Source: Glandiceps talaboti
Taxonomy: Eukaryota; Hemichordata; Enteropneusta; Spengelidae
Assembly: GCF_964340395.1 (NCBI RefSeq)
Contig: NC_135568.1
Span: forward strand, 20,661,081-20,725,080
Length of the DNA stretch: 64,000 bases
Direction of reading: 5' to 3'
Under the pieces are notes generated by a model. The model ran no database searches. It was not told the origin of the DNA and worked only from the letters and a program-made list of their open reading frames with translations. Numbering within the stretch: position 1 is the first letter of the stretch; the number at the start of each line of letters is the position of its first letter. A program made the position numbers and the translations under genes. Below, in pieces: positions 1 to 14,503 of this stretch.

Positions 1-80
1 CTTAGTACATCAAAATCATAAGATTCGTGTCTGAACAATTCAAAAATTGAAAAATAACAAACAATAAAAAATCATAATTT
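1..80. other. AT-rich left edge, no feature seen
   Basis: AT-rich sequence leading into the palindromic array that starts near 81. No exon or repeat boundary is visible. Confidence 0.5.
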
Positions 81-352
81 CATAATTACGAGAATCGAAA
101 AGTCATAATTACGAGAATCGAAAAGTCGTAATTACGAGAATCGAAGTCGTAATTACGAGAATCAAAAAGTCGTAATTACGAGAATTAAAAAGTCGTAATT
201 ACGAGAATCGAAAAGTCGTAATTACGAGAATCGAAAAGTCGTAATTACGAGAATCGAAAAGTCGTAATTACGAGAATCGAAAAGTCGTAATTACGAGAAT
301 CAAAAAGTCGTAATTACGAGAATCTTTTAGAACGATTCTCGTAATTACGAGT
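81..352. repeat. Short tandem array of a TAATTA palindrome (array 1)
   Basis: About 12 copies of a 20-24 bp unit whose core TCGTAATTACGAGAATCG contains the palindrome TCGTAATTACGA. Spacers vary (GAATCGAAAAG, GAATCAAAAAG, GAATTAAAAAG). The last copy, after TTTTAGAACGATT, is in the opposite orientation, so the array closes with an inverted unit. It is non-coding. Each unit contains TAATTA, the core bound by many homeodomain proteins; a regulatory role is only a possibility. Confidence 0.9.
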
Positions 353-847
353 CGGAGAATTAAACCTGTGATTATTATGAAAATCTAAAACATGTATATA
401 TTAGTAAAGTTCATGTTCGTATAAAACATGTGGCGTCTTACGATGTTTTATCACCATGCATGGCAGCATGTGACCTATTTTTGATCAGCAAGGCGCAAGC
501 TCCAAATACATTTTATGCACTTCGTTGAAAGCGCTTAGAATGTAGTACTATATAAGGGTAAAGTTACTTGATGGAGGGGCAAAGAAATTGGCATAAAAAC
601 CAAGTTACTTTCCAAATTTTAAGGCTGTGACTATTTTGATGTGATTGCTTATATTTTCCATGTTACCTCTAACTCCATTCCTCCACAGCAAACCAAAAAC
701 AAAACAATACTACATATTTGATAATGAGAGGGCCCCCTTCTAAATATGGACCTTGGGAATCCCAAAAGTCAAATGGTTCACTCCTAAATCCCGCGCTCAG
801 AGTGATAACTGACTTGCTACTAACTGTTGTTGGCTTACCACATGTTT
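353..847. other. Unique spacer between two palindromic arrays
   Basis: About 500 bp of AT-rich sequence separating two arrays of the same palindromic unit. A 63-codon open frame at 718-909 runs into the second array and shows no conserved features. I see no exon or RNA gene. Confidence 0.5.
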
Positions 848-1113
848 CATCAAAAAGTCGTAATTACGAGAATCAAAAAGTCGTAATTACGAGAATCAAA
901 AAGTCGTAATTACGAGAATTGAAAAGTCGTAATTACGAGAAAAAAGTCGTAATTACGAGAATCGAAAAGTCGTAATTACGAGAATTGAAAACTCGTAATT
1001 ACGAGAAAAAAGTCGTAATTACGAGAATTGAAAACTCGTAATTACGAGAAAAAAGTCGTAATTACGAGAAAAAAGTCGTAATTACGAGAATTGAAATCTC
1101 GTAATTACGAGAT
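848..1113. repeat. Short tandem array of a TAATTA palindrome (array 2)
   Basis: A second block of about 12 units of the same motif found at 81-352. It has a greater share of shortened spacers (GAGAAAAAAGTCG) and several fully symmetric CTCGTAATTACGAG copies. It starts in AAAAAGTCG and ends in CGAGATTTTAAA. The two blocks flank about 500 bp of unrelated sequence. Confidence 0.9.
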
Positions 1114-1297
1114 TTTAAATTTTATTTTTTTCCTTACAACTTGGCACTAATACGCTTCCGTAGATATGAACTACAGCTCAAGCAGAATAACATAATTCTG
1201 TATAGAAACACAATTATTGTAAAATTATGTATGCTGTCGTGATTCAAGGTTGCGTGTCTTCTTAGCAAATGATGTTTTGAACTATCTAAAATGGTGA

Positions 1298-1476
1298 ATG
1301 GTGCACACACATACACATACACTGCCCATACACATTGCATACAATGCACACACACAATTCACACTCACACACAGTGCACATTCTCAAACACACAATGCAC
1401 TCACACTAAGGCACAGACAATGCACACACAATGCACACACACACATGCATGCACACACAATGCACTATATTACACA
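1298..1476. repeat. Degenerate (CA)n / ACACAATGC low-complexity tract
   Basis: CA-rich sequence with an irregular ACACAATGCACAC motif. Open frames of about 70 codons on both strands here are products of the repeat and not genes. Confidence 0.85.
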
Positions 1477-1567
1477 CCGTTCCTGCCTTATAAAGACATG
1501 TTTACTTAAGTGACTCATATATGGAGCGGTATCGATCGAAACATTCAAGTCCAAACTAAAGACATAC

Positions 1568-1775
1568 TTGTTTACAAACTTTTAGAACATATTATACTTT
1601 TATAAGCAGTAATCAATAAGTTTTGTTTTTTAGTGAATTTCAAGTTGTCGGTTTTTTGCAAATTAAGTTTGTGCCATACTCTTGTTTACAAACGTTTAGG
1701 ACATATTGTACTTTTAATAGTAATCAATAGTGAACGTCAAGGTTTTGATTTCTATGCAAATTAAGTTTGTGCTTC
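1568..1775. repeat. Diverged ~113-bp tandem duplication
   Basis: Two imperfect copies, each beginning CTTGTTTACAAAC and ending GCAAATTAAGTTTGTGC. They start near 1568 and 1681. No coding potential is visible. Confidence 0.7.
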
Positions 1776-1856
1776 TTTTTTACAGTTTTGTAAAGCGCAT
1801 TGAGGCTGTTGCATAATGCGCTGATAAGAATTTATTATTATTATTATTATTATTAA
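1776..1856 (+). mobile_element. Possible SINE or L2-type LINE 3' tail with (TTA)n
   Basis: TGTAAAGCGCATTGAGGC, then AATGCGCTGATAAGAAT, then a run of TTA units at about 1831-1855. Retroposons with L2-type 3' ends usually finish with a GCGCT-rich short hairpin and a trinucleotide tail like this. Only the tail is recognisable and no target-site duplication was found. Confidence 0.4.
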
Positions 1857-2042
1857 AAGAAAAATCAAAATGTTTGATTACTCCATGAACAAAGTGATCT
1901 GTCAATTATTTGGAAACATTTAGTAGTATTAATATACAATTCAAGGTCAGGAAACTGAAGTCTCTCCTAAATGTGCACAGTGTATGCCATATATATATAA
2001 ATATATTTGACATGACCTCACTTGGAATAATTGTTTTTGCAG

Positions 2043-2135
2043 GTTGATGTACATGATTTTGGGTTGGTTGACACCCTTGATAGTTGTGTTACCAGCAGTA
2101 GGATTCTGGTATATAGAGTATACTAATACACCAAG
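2043..2135 (+). CDS. Membrane-protein gene, first exon in window (TM segment)
   Basis: Internal exon between acceptor TTGTTTTTGCAG and donor CCAAG|GTGAAT. It starts with the third base of a codon and ends two bases into the next. It encodes MYMILGWLTPLIVVLPAVGF, a hydrophobic segment long enough to span a membrane, then WYIEYTNTP. Its last ~22 bases and its donor are the seed of the satellite array that follows directly. Phase agreement with the exon 19.5 kb downstream is the main support. Confidence 0.75.
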
Positions 2136-5100
2136 GTGAATATTTTATGTACATTTATTTCCCATATCATAAAGTATACTAATACACCAAGGTGAATATT
2201 TTATATACATTTATTTCCCATATCATAAAGTAAGCTAATACACCAAGGTGAATATTTTATGTACATTTATTTCCCATATCATAAAGTAAGCTAATACACC
2301 AAGGTGAATATTTTATTTACATTTATTTCCCATATCATAGAGTATACTAATACACCAAGGTGAATATTTTATATACATTTATTTCCCATATCATAGAGTA
2401 AGCTAATACACCAAGGTGAATATTTTATGTACATTTATTTCCCATATCATAGAGTATACTAATACACCAAGGTGAATATTTTATATACATTTATTTCCCA
2501 TATCATAAAGTAAGCTAATACACCAAGGTGAATATTTTATATATATTTATTTCCCATATCATAAAGTAAGCTAATACACCAAGGTGAATATTTTATATAC
2601 ATTTATTTCCCATATCATAGAGTATACTAATACACCAAGGTGAATATTTTATATACATTTATTTCCCATATCATAAAGTAAGCTAATACACCAAGGTGAA
2701 TATTTTATATATATTTATTTCCCCATATCGTACAGTAAGCTAATACACCAAGGTGAATATTTTATATACATTTATTTCCCATATCATAAAGTAAGCTAAT
2801 ACACCAAGGTGAATATTTTATATATATTTATTTCCCCATATCATAAAGTAAGCTAATACACCAAGGTGAATATTTTATGTACATTTATTTCCCATATCAT
2901 ACAGTAAGCTAATACACCAAGGTGAATATTTTATGTACATTTATTTCCCATATCATAAAGTAAGCTAATACACCAAGGTGAATATTTTATATACATTTAT
3001 TTCCCATATCATAAAGTAAGCTAATACACCAAGGTGAATATTTTATGTACATTTATTCCCCATATCGTAAAGTAAGCTAATACACCAAGGTGAATATTTT
3101 ATGTACATTTATTTCCCCATATCATAAAGTAAGCTAATACACCAAGGTGAATATTTTATATACATTTATTTCCCATATCATACAGTAAGCTAATACACCA
3201 AGGTGAATATTTTATGTACATTTATTTCCCATATCATAAAGTAAGCTAATACACCAAGGTGAATATTTTATGTACATTTATTTCCCATATCATAGAGTAA
3301 GCTAATACACCAAGGTGAATATTTTATATACATTTATTTCCCATATCATAAAGTAAGCTAATACACCAAGGTGAATATTTTATGTACATTTATTTCCCCA
3401 TATCATAAAGTAAGCTAATACACCAAGGTGAATATTTTATGTACATTTATTTCCCATATCATAGAGTATACTAATACACCAAGGTGAATATTTTATGTAC
3501 ATTTATTTCCCATATCATAAAGTAAGCTAATACACCAAGGTGAATATTTTATGTACATTTATTTCCCATATCATAGAGTATACTAATACACCAAGGTGAA
3601 TATTTTATGTACATTTATTTCCCCATATCATAGAGTAAGCTAATACACCAAGGTGAATATTTTATGTACATTTATTTCCCTATATCATAAAGTAAGCTAA
3701 TACACCAAGGTGAATATTTTATGTACATTTATTTCCCATATCATAAAGTAAGCTAATACACCAAGGTGAATATTTTATGTACATTTATTTCCCATATCAT
3801 AGAGTATACTAATACACCAAGGTGAATATTTTATGTACATTTATTTCCCCATATCATAAAGTAAGCTAATACACCAAGGTGAATATTTTATATACATTTA
3901 TTTCCCATATCATAAAGTAAGCTAATACACCAAGGTGAATATTTTATGTACATTTATTTCCAATATCATAAAGTAAGCTAATACACCAAGGTGAATATTT
4001 TATATACATTTATTTCCCATATCATAAAGTAAGCTAATACACCAAGGTGAATATTTTATGTACATTTATTTCCAATATCATAAAGTAAGCTAATACACCA
4101 AGGTGAATATTTTATATACATTTATTTCCCATATCATAAAGTAAGCTAATACACCAAGGTGAATATTTTATGTACATTTATTTCCAATATCATAAAGTAA
4201 GCTAATACACCAAGGTGAATATTTTATATACATTTATTTCCCCATATCATAGAGTAAGCTAATACACCAAGGTGAATATTTTATGTACATTTATTTCCCA
4301 TATCATAAAGTAAGCTAATACACCAAGGTGAATATTTTATGTACATTTATTTCCCATATCATAAAGTAAGCTAATACACCAAGGTGAATATTTTATGTAC
4401 ATTTATTTCCCATATCATAGAGTAAGCTAATACACCAAGGTGAATATTTTATGTACATTTATTTCTCATATCATAAAGTAAGCTAATACACCAAGGTGAA
4501 TATTTTATGTACATTTATTTCCCATATCATAGAGTAAGCTAATACACCAAGGTGAATATTTTATATACATTTATTTCCCATATCATAAAGTAAGCTAATA
4601 CACCAAGGTGAATATTTTATGTACATTTATTTCCCATATCATAAAGTAAGCTAATACACCAAGGTGAATATTTTATATATATTTATTTCCCCATATCATA
4701 AAGTAAGCTAATACACCAAGGTGAATATTTTATATACATTTATTTCCCATATCATAAAGTAAGCTAATACACCAAGGTGAATATTTTATGTACATTTATT
4801 TCCCATATCATAGAGTAAGCTAATACACCAAGGTGAATATTTTATGTACATTTATTTCCCCATATCATAAAGTAAGCTAATACACCAAGGTGAATATTTT
4901 ATGTACATTTATTTCCCATATCATAAAGTAAGCTAATACACCAAGGTGAATATTTTATGTACATTTATTTCCCATATCATAAAGTAAGCTAATACACCAA
5001 GGTGAATATTTTATATACATTTATTTCCCATATCATTAAAATAAGCTAATACACCAAGGTGAATATTTTATGTACATTTATTTCCCATATCATAAAGTAA

Positions 5101-8100
5101 GCTAATACACCAAGGTGAATATTTTATGTACATTTATTTCCCATATCATAGAGTAAGCTAATACACCAAGGTGAATATTTTATGTACATTTATTTCCCAT
5201 ATCATACAGTAAGCTAATACACCAAGGTGAATATTTTATGTACATTTATTTCCCATATCATAAAGTAAGCTAATACACCAAGGTGAATATTTTATGTACA
5301 TTTATTTCCCCATATCATACAGTAAGCTAATACACCAAGGTGAATATTTTATGTACATTTATTTCCCCATATCATAAAGTAAGCTAATACACCAAGGTGA
5401 ATATTTTATGTACATTTATTTCCCCATATCATAAAGTATATAAGCTAATACACCAAGGTGAATATTTTATGTACATTTATTTCCCCATATCATAAAGTAA
5501 GCTAATACACCAAGGTGAATATTTTATGTACATTTATTTCCCATATCATAAAGTAAGCTAATACACCAAGGTGAATATTTTATGTACATTTATTTCCAAT
5601 ATCATAAAGTAAGCTAATACACCAAGGTGAATATTTTATGTACATCTATTTCCCATATCATAAAGTAAGCTAATACACCAAGGTGAATATTTTATGTACA
5701 TTTATTTCCCATATCGTAAAGTAAGCTAATACACCAAGGTGAATATTTTATATACATTTATTTCCCATATCATAAAGTAAGCTAATACACCAAGGTGAAT
5801 ATTTTATGTACATTTATTTCCCATATCATAAAGTAAGCTAATACACCAAGGTGAATATTTTATATACATTTATTTCCCATATCATAAAGTAAGCTAATAC
5901 ACCAAGGTGAATATTTTATGTACATTTATTTCCCATATCATAAAGTAAGCTAATACACCAAGGTGAATATTTTATGTACATTTATTTCCCATATCATAAA
6001 GTAAGCTAATACACCAAGGTGAATATTTTATATATATTTATTTCCCATATCATAAAGTAAGCTAATACACCAAGGTGAATATTTTATATACATTTATTTC
6101 CCATATCGTAAAGTAAGCTAATACACCAAGGTGAATATTTTATATACATTTATTTCCCATATCATAAAGTAAGCTAATACACCAAGGTGAATATTTTATG
6201 TACATTTATTTCCCATATCATAAAGTAAGCTAATACACCAAGGTGAATATTTTATATACATTTATTCCCCATATCATAAAGTAAGCTAATACACCAAGGT
6301 GAATATTTTATGTACATTTATTTCCCATATCATAGAGTAAGCTAATACACCAAGGTGAATATTTTATGTACATTTATTCCCCATATCATAGAGTAAGCTA
6401 ATACACCAAGGTGAATATTTTATATACATTTATTTCCCATATCATAAAGTAAGCTAATACACCAAGGTGAATATTTTATGTACATTTATTTCCCATATCA
6501 TAAAGTAAGCTAATACACCAAGGTGAATATTTTATGTACATTTATTTCCCATATCATAAAGTAAGCTAATACACCAAGGTGAATATTTTATATACATTTA
6601 TTTCCCATATCATAAAGTAAGCTAATACACCAAGGTGAATATTTTATGTACATTTATTTCCCCATATCATAAAGTAAGCTAATACACCAAGGTGAATATT
6701 TTATGTACATTTATTTCCCATATCGTAAAGTAAGCTAATACACCAAGGTGAATATTTTATGTACATCTATTTCCCATATCATAGAGTAAGCTAATACACC
6801 AAGGTGAATATTTTATGTACATTTATTTCCCATATCATAAAGTAAGCTAATACACCAAGGTGAATATTTTATGTACATTTATTTCCCATATCGTAAAGTA
6901 AGCTAATACACCAAGGTGAATATTTTATGTACATCTATTTCCCATATCATAGAGTAAGCTAATACACCAAGGTGAATATTTTATGTACATTTATTTCCCA
7001 TATCATAGAGTATACTAATACACCAAGGTGAATATTTTATGTACATTTATTTCCCATATCATAAAGTAAGCTAATACACCAAGGTGAATATTTTATGTAC
7101 ATTTATTTCCCATATCATAGAGTATACATATACACCAAGGTGAATATTTTATATACATTTATTTCCCATATCATTAAAATAAGCTAATACACCAAGGTGA
7201 ATATTTTATGTACATTTATTTCCCATATCATAAAGTAAGCTAATACACCAAGGTGAATATTTTATGTACATTTATTCCCCATATCGTAAAGTAAGCTAAT
7301 ACACCAAGGTGAATATTTTATGTACATTTATTTCCCCATATCATAAAGTAAGCTAATACACCAAGGTGAATATTTTATGTACATTTATTTCCCATATCAT
7401 AGAGTATACTTATACACCAAGGTGAATATTTTATGTACATTTATTTCCCATATCATAGAGTATACTTATACACCAAGGTGAATATTTTATGTACATTTAT
7501 TTCCCATATCATAAAGTAAGCTAATACACCAAGGTGAATATTTTATATACATTTATTTCCAATATCATAAAGTAAGCTAATACACCAAGGTGAATATTTT
7601 ATGTACATTTATTTCCCCATATCATAAAGTAAGCTAATACACCAAGGTGAATATTTTATGTACATTTATTTCCCATATCATAAAGTAAGCTAATACACCA
7701 AGGTGAATATTTTATATACATTTATTTCCCATATCATAAAGTAAGCTAATACACCAAGGTGAATATTTTATGTACATTTATTTCCCATATCATAAAGTAA
7801 GCTAATACACCAAGGTGAATATTTTATATACATTTATTTCCCATATCATAAAGTAAGCTAATACACCAAGGTGAATATTTTATATATATTTATTTCCCCA
7901 TATCATAAAGTAAGCTAATACACCAAGGTGAATATTTTATGTACATTTATTTCCCATATCATAAAGTAAGCTAATACACCAAGGTGAATATTTTATGTAC
8001 ATTTATTTCCCATATCATAAAGTAAGCTAATACACCAAGGTGAATATTTTATATACATTTATTTCCCATATCATAAAGTAAGCTAATACACCAAGGTGAA

Positions 8101-11100
8101 TATTTTATGTACATTTATTTCCCTATATCATAAAGTAAGCTAATACACCAAGGTGAATATTTTATGTACATTTATTTCCCATATCATAAAGTAAGCTAAT
8201 ACACCAAGGTGAATATTTTATGTACATTTATTTCCCCATATCATAAAGTAAGCTAATACACCAAGGTGAATATTTTATGTACATTTATTTCCCCATATCA
8301 TAAAGTAAGCTAATACACCAAGGTGAATATTTTATGTACATTTATTTCCCATATCATAGAGTAAGCTAATACACCAAGGTGAATATTTTATGTACATTTA
8401 TTTCCCCATATCATAAAGTAAGCTAATACACCAAGGTGAATATTTTATATACATTTATTTCCCATATCATAGAGTAAGCTAATACACCAAGGTGAATATT
8501 TTATGTACATTTATTTCCCATATCATAAAGTAAGCTAATACACCAAGGTGAATATTTTATGTACATTTATTTCCCATATCATAAAGTAAGCTAATACACC
8601 AAGGTGAATATTTTATGTACATTTATTTTCCATATCATGAAGTAAGCTAATACACCAAGGTGAATATTTTATATATATTTATTTCCCATATCATAAAGTA
8701 AGCTAATACACCAAGGTGAATATTTTATATATATTTATTTCCCATATCGTACAGTAAGCTAATACACCAAGGTGAATATTTTATGTACATTTATTTCCCA
8801 TATCATAGAGTAAGCTAATACACCAAGGTGAATATTTTATGTACATTTATTTCCCATATCATAGAGTAAGCTAATACACCAAGGTGAATATTTTATGTAC
8901 ATTTATTTCCCCATATCATAAAGTAAGCTAATACACCAAGGTGAATATTTTATGTACATTTATTTCCCCATATCATAAAGTAAGCTAATACACCAAGGTG
9001 AATATTTTATGTACATTTATTTCCCATATCATAAAGTAAGCTAATACACCAAGGTGAATATTTTATGTACATTTATTTCCCATATCATAAAGTAAGCTAA
9101 TACACCAAGGTGAATATTTTATGTACATTTATTTCCCATATCATAAAGTAAGCTAATACACCAAGGTGAATATTTTATGTACATTTATTTCCCCATATCA
9201 TAAAGTAAGCTAATACACCAAGGTGAATATTTTATGTACATTTATTTCCCATATCATAGAGTAAGCTAATACACCAAGGTGAATATTTTATGTACATTTA
9301 TTTCCCCATATCATAAAGTAAGCTAATACACCAAGGTGAATATTTTATATATATTTATTTCCCATATCATAAAGTAAGCTAATACACCAAGGTGAATATT
9401 TTATATACATTTATTCCCCATATCATAAAGTAAGCTAATACACCAAGGTGAATATTTTATGTACATTTATTTCCCATATCATAAAGTAAGCTAATACACC
9501 AAGGTGAATATTTTATGTACATTTATTTCCCATATCATAAAGTAAGCTAATACACCAAGGTGAATATTTTATGTACATTTATTTCCCATATCATAAAGTA
9601 AGCTAATACACCAAGGTGAATATTTTATGTACATTTATTTCCCATATCATAAAGTAAGCTAATACACCAAGGTGAATATTTTATGTACATTTATTTCCAA
9701 TATCATAAAGTAAGCTAATACACCAAGGTGAATATTTTATGTACATTTATTTCCCATATCATAGAGTATACTTATACACCAAGGTGAATATTTTATGTAC
9801 ATTTATTTCCCATATCATAAAGTAAGCTAATACACCAAGGTGAATATTTTATGTACATTTATTCCCCATATCGTAAAGTAAGCTAATACACCAAGGTGAA
9901 TATTTTATGTACATTTATTTCCCCATATCATAAAGTAAGCTAATACACCAAGGTGAATATTTTATGTACATTTATTTCCCATATCATAGAGTATACTTAT
10001 ACACCAAGGTGAATATTTTATGTACATTTATTTCCCATATCATAGAGTATACTTATACACCAAGGTGAATATTTTATGTACATTTATTTCCCATATCATA
10101 AAGTAAGCTAATACACCAAGGTGAATATTTTATATACATTTATTTCCAATATCATAAAGTAAGCTAATACACCAAGGTGAATATTTTATGTACATTTATT
10201 TCCCCATATCATAAAGTAAGCTAATACACCAAGGTGAATATTTTATGTACATTTATTTCCCATATCATAAAGTAAGCTAATACACCAAGGTGAATATTTT
10301 ATATACATTTATTTCCCATATCATAAAGTAAGCTAATACACCAAGGTGAATATTTTATATATATTTATTTCCCCATATCATAAAGTAAGCTAATACACCA
10401 AGGTGAATATTTTATGTACATTTATTTCCCATATCATAAAGTAAGCTAATACACCAAGGTGAATATTTTATATACATTTATTTCCCATATCATAAAGTAA
10501 GCTAATACACCAAGGTGAATATTTTATATATATTTATTTCCCCATATCATAAAGTAAGCTAATACACCAAGGTGAATATTTTATGTACATTTATTTCCCA
10601 TATCATAAAGTAAGCTAATACACCAAGGTGAATATTTTATGTACATTTATTTCCCATATCATAAAGTAAGCTAATACACCAAGGTGAATATTTTATATAC
10701 ATTTATTTCCCATATCATAAAGTAAGCTAATACACCAAGGTGAATATTTTATGTACATTTATTTCCCTATATCATAAAGTAAGCTAATACACCAAGGTGA
10801 ATATTTTATGTACATTTATTTCCCATATCATAAAGTAAGCTAATACACCAAGGTGAATATTTTATGTACATTTATTTCCCCATATCATAAAGTAAGCTAA
10901 TACACCAAGGTGAATATTTTATGTACATTTATTTCCCCATATCATAAAGTAAGCTAATACACCAAGGTGAATATTTTATGTACATTTATTTCCCATATCA
11001 TAGAGTAAGCTAATACACCAAGGTGAATATTTTATGTACATTTATTTCCCCATATCATAAAGTAAGCTAATACACCAAGGTGAATATTTTATATACATTT

Positions 11101-14100
11101 ATTTCCCATATCATAGAGTAAGCTAATACACCAAGGTGAATATTTTATGTACATTTATTTCCCATATCATAAAGTAAGCTAATACACCAAGGTGAATATT
11201 TTATGTACATTTATTTCCCATATCATAAAGTAAGCTAATACACCAAGGTGAATATTTTATGTACATTTATTTTCCATATCATAAAGTAAGCTAATACACC
11301 AAGGTGAATATTTTATATATATTTATTTCCCATATCATAAAGTAAGCTAATACACCAAGGTGAATATTTTATATATATTTATTTCCCATATCGTACAGTA
11401 AGCTAATACACCAAGGTGAATATTTTATGTACATTTATTTCCCATATCATAGAGTAAGCTAATACACCAAGGTGAATATTTTATGTACATTTATTTCCCA
11501 TATCATAGAGTAAGCTAATACACCAAGGTGAATATTTTATGTACATTTATTTCCCCATATCATAAAGTAAGCTAATACACCAAGGTGAATATTTTATGTA
11601 CATTTATTTCCCCATATCATAAAGTAAGCTAATACACCAAGGTGAATATTTTATGTACATTTATTTCCCATATCATAAAGTAAGCTAATACACCAAGGTG
11701 AATATTTTATGTACATTTATTTCCCATATCATAAAGTAAGCTAATACACCAAGGTGAATATTTTATGTACATTTATTTCCCATATCATAAAGTAAGCTAA
11801 TACACCAAGGTGAATATTTTATGTACATTTATTTCCCCATATCATAAAGTAAGCTAATACACCAAGGTGAATATTTTATGTACATTTATTTCCCATATCA
11901 TAGAGTAAGCTAATACACCAAGGTGAATATTTTATGTACATTTATTTCCCCATATCATAAAGTAAGCTAATACACCAAGGTGAATATTTTATATATATTT
12001 ATTTCCCATATCATAAAGTAAGCTAATACACCAAGGTGAATATTTTATATACATTTATTCCCCATATCATAAAGTAAGCTAATACACCAAGGTGAATATT
12101 TTATGTACATTTATTTCCCATATCATAAAGTAAGCTAATACACCAAGGTGAATATTTTATGTACATTTATTTCCCATATCATAAAGTAAGCTAATACACC
12201 AAGGTGAATATTTTATGTACATTTATTTCCCATATCATAAAGTAAGCTAATACACCAAGGTGAATATTTTATGTACATTTATTTCCCATATCATAAAGTA
12301 AGCTAATACACCAAGGTGAATATTTTATGTACATTTATTTCCAATATCATAAAGTAAGCTAATACACCAAGGTGAATATTTTATGTACATTTATTTCCCA
12401 TATCATAGAGTATACTTATACACCAAGGTGAATATTTTATGTACATTTATTTCCAATATCATAAAGTAAGCTAATACACCAAGGTGAATATTTTATGTAC
12501 ATTTATTTCCCATATCATAAAGTAAGCTAATACACCAAGGTGAATATTTTATGTACATTTATTTCCCATATCATAAAGTAAGCTAATACACCAAGGTGAA
12601 TATTTTATGTACATTTATTTCCCATATCATAAAGTAAGCTAATACACCAAGGTGAATATTTTATGTACATTTATTTCCCATATCATAAAGTATGCTAATA
12701 CACCAAGGTGAATATTTTATGTACATTTATTTCCCATATCATAAAGTAAGCTAATACACCAAGGTGAATATTTTATGTACATTTATTTCCCATATCATAA
12801 AGTAAGCTAATACACCAAGGTGAATATTTTATATATATTTATTTCCCATATCATAAAGTAAGCTAATACACCAAGGTGAATATTTTATATATATTTATTT
12901 CCCATATCATAAAGTAAGCTAATACACCAAGGTGAATATTTTATGTACATTTATTTCCCATATCATAAAGTAAGCTAATACACCAAGGTGAATATTTTAT
13001 ATATATTTATTTCCCATATCATAAAGTAAGCTAATACACCAAGGTGAATATTTTATATACATTTATTTCCCATATCATAAAGTAAGCTAATACACCAAGG
13101 TGAATATTTTATATATATTTATTTCCCATATCATAAAGTAAGCTAATACACCAAGGTGAATATTTTATGTACATTTATTTCCCATATCATAAAGTAAGCT
13201 AATACACCAAGGTGAATATTTTATATATATTTATTTCCCATATCATAAAGTAAGCTAATACACCAAGGTGAATATTTTATATATATTTATTTCCCATATC
13301 ATAGAGTAAGCTAATACACCAAGGTGAATATTTTATGTACATTTATTTCCCATATCATAAAATAAGCTAATACATTAAGGTGAATATTTTATATATATTT
13401 ATTTCCCCATATCATAAAATAAGCTAATACACCAAGGTGAATATTTTATGTACATTTATTTCCCCATATCATAGAGTAAGCTAATACACCAAGGTGAATA
13501 TTTTATGTACATTTATTTCCCCATATCATAGAGTATACTTATAGACCAAGGTGAATATTTTATATATATTTATTTCCCATATCATAAAGTAAGCTAATAC
13601 ACCAAGGTGAATATTTTATATACATTTATTTCCCATATCATAAAGTAAGCTAATACACCAAGGTGAATATTTTATGTACATTTATTTCCCATATCATAAA
13701 GTAAGCTAATACACCAAGGTGAATATTTTATGTACATTTATTTCCCATATCATAAAGTAAGCTAATACACCAAGGTGAATATTTTATGTACATTTATTTC
13801 CCATATCATAAAGTAAGCTAATACACCAAGGTGAATATTTTATGTACATTTATTTCCCATATCATAGAGTAAGCTAATACACCAAGGTGAATATTTTATG
13901 TACATTTATTTCCCATATCGTAAAGTAAGCTAATACACCAAGGTGAATATTTTATGTACATTTATTTCCCATATCATAAAGTAAGCTAATACATTAAGGT
14001 GAATATTTTATGTACATTTATTTCCCATATCATAAAGTAAGCTAATACACCAAGGTGAATATTTTATGTACATTTATTTCCCATATCATAAAGTAAGCTA

Positions 14101-14503
14101 ATACACCAAGGTGAATATTTTATGTACATTTATTTCCCATATCATAAAGTAAGCTAATACACCAAGGTGAATATTTTATATACATTTATTTCCCATATCG
14201 TAAAGTAAGCTAATACACCAAGGTGAATATTTTATGTACATTTATTTCCCATATCATAAAGTAAGCTAATACATTAAGGTGAATATTTTATGTACATTTA
14301 TTTCCCCATATCATAAAGTAAGCTAATACACCAAGGTGAATATTTTATGTACATTTATTTCTCATATCATAGAGTAAGCTAATACACCAAGGTGAATATT
14401 TTATGTACATTTATTTCCCATATCATAGAGTAAGCTAATACACCAAGGTGAATATTTTATGTACATTATTTCCCATATCATAAAGTATGCTAATACATTA
14501 AGG
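2114..14503 (+). repeat. Giant 56/57-bp minisatellite seeded by an exon end and its splice donor
   Basis: About 220 head-to-tail units, nearly identical. Each contains GCTAATACACCAAGGTGAAT, then ATTTTATGTACATTTATTTC, then CCATATCATAAAGTAA. The first unit overlaps the preceding exon: exon bases TAGAGTATACTAATACACC plus AAG|GTGAAT recur exactly in many units, while most units carry the derived form GTAAGCTAATACACC. Units vary at a few sites: ATGTAC/ATATAC/ATATAT, CCC/CCCC, CATAAAG/CATAGAG/CGTAAAG. Every unit therefore carries a candidate 5' splice site in the transcribed orientation. A block near 7.3-9.75 kb recurs about 2.6 kb downstream. The array stops at AATACATTAAGG. Confidence 0.97.

Noticed and set aside
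2114-14503. CRISPR-like array (regular repeats)
   Set aside because: There are no unique spacers; the whole unit is repeated, and the context is an intron-rich animal genome.
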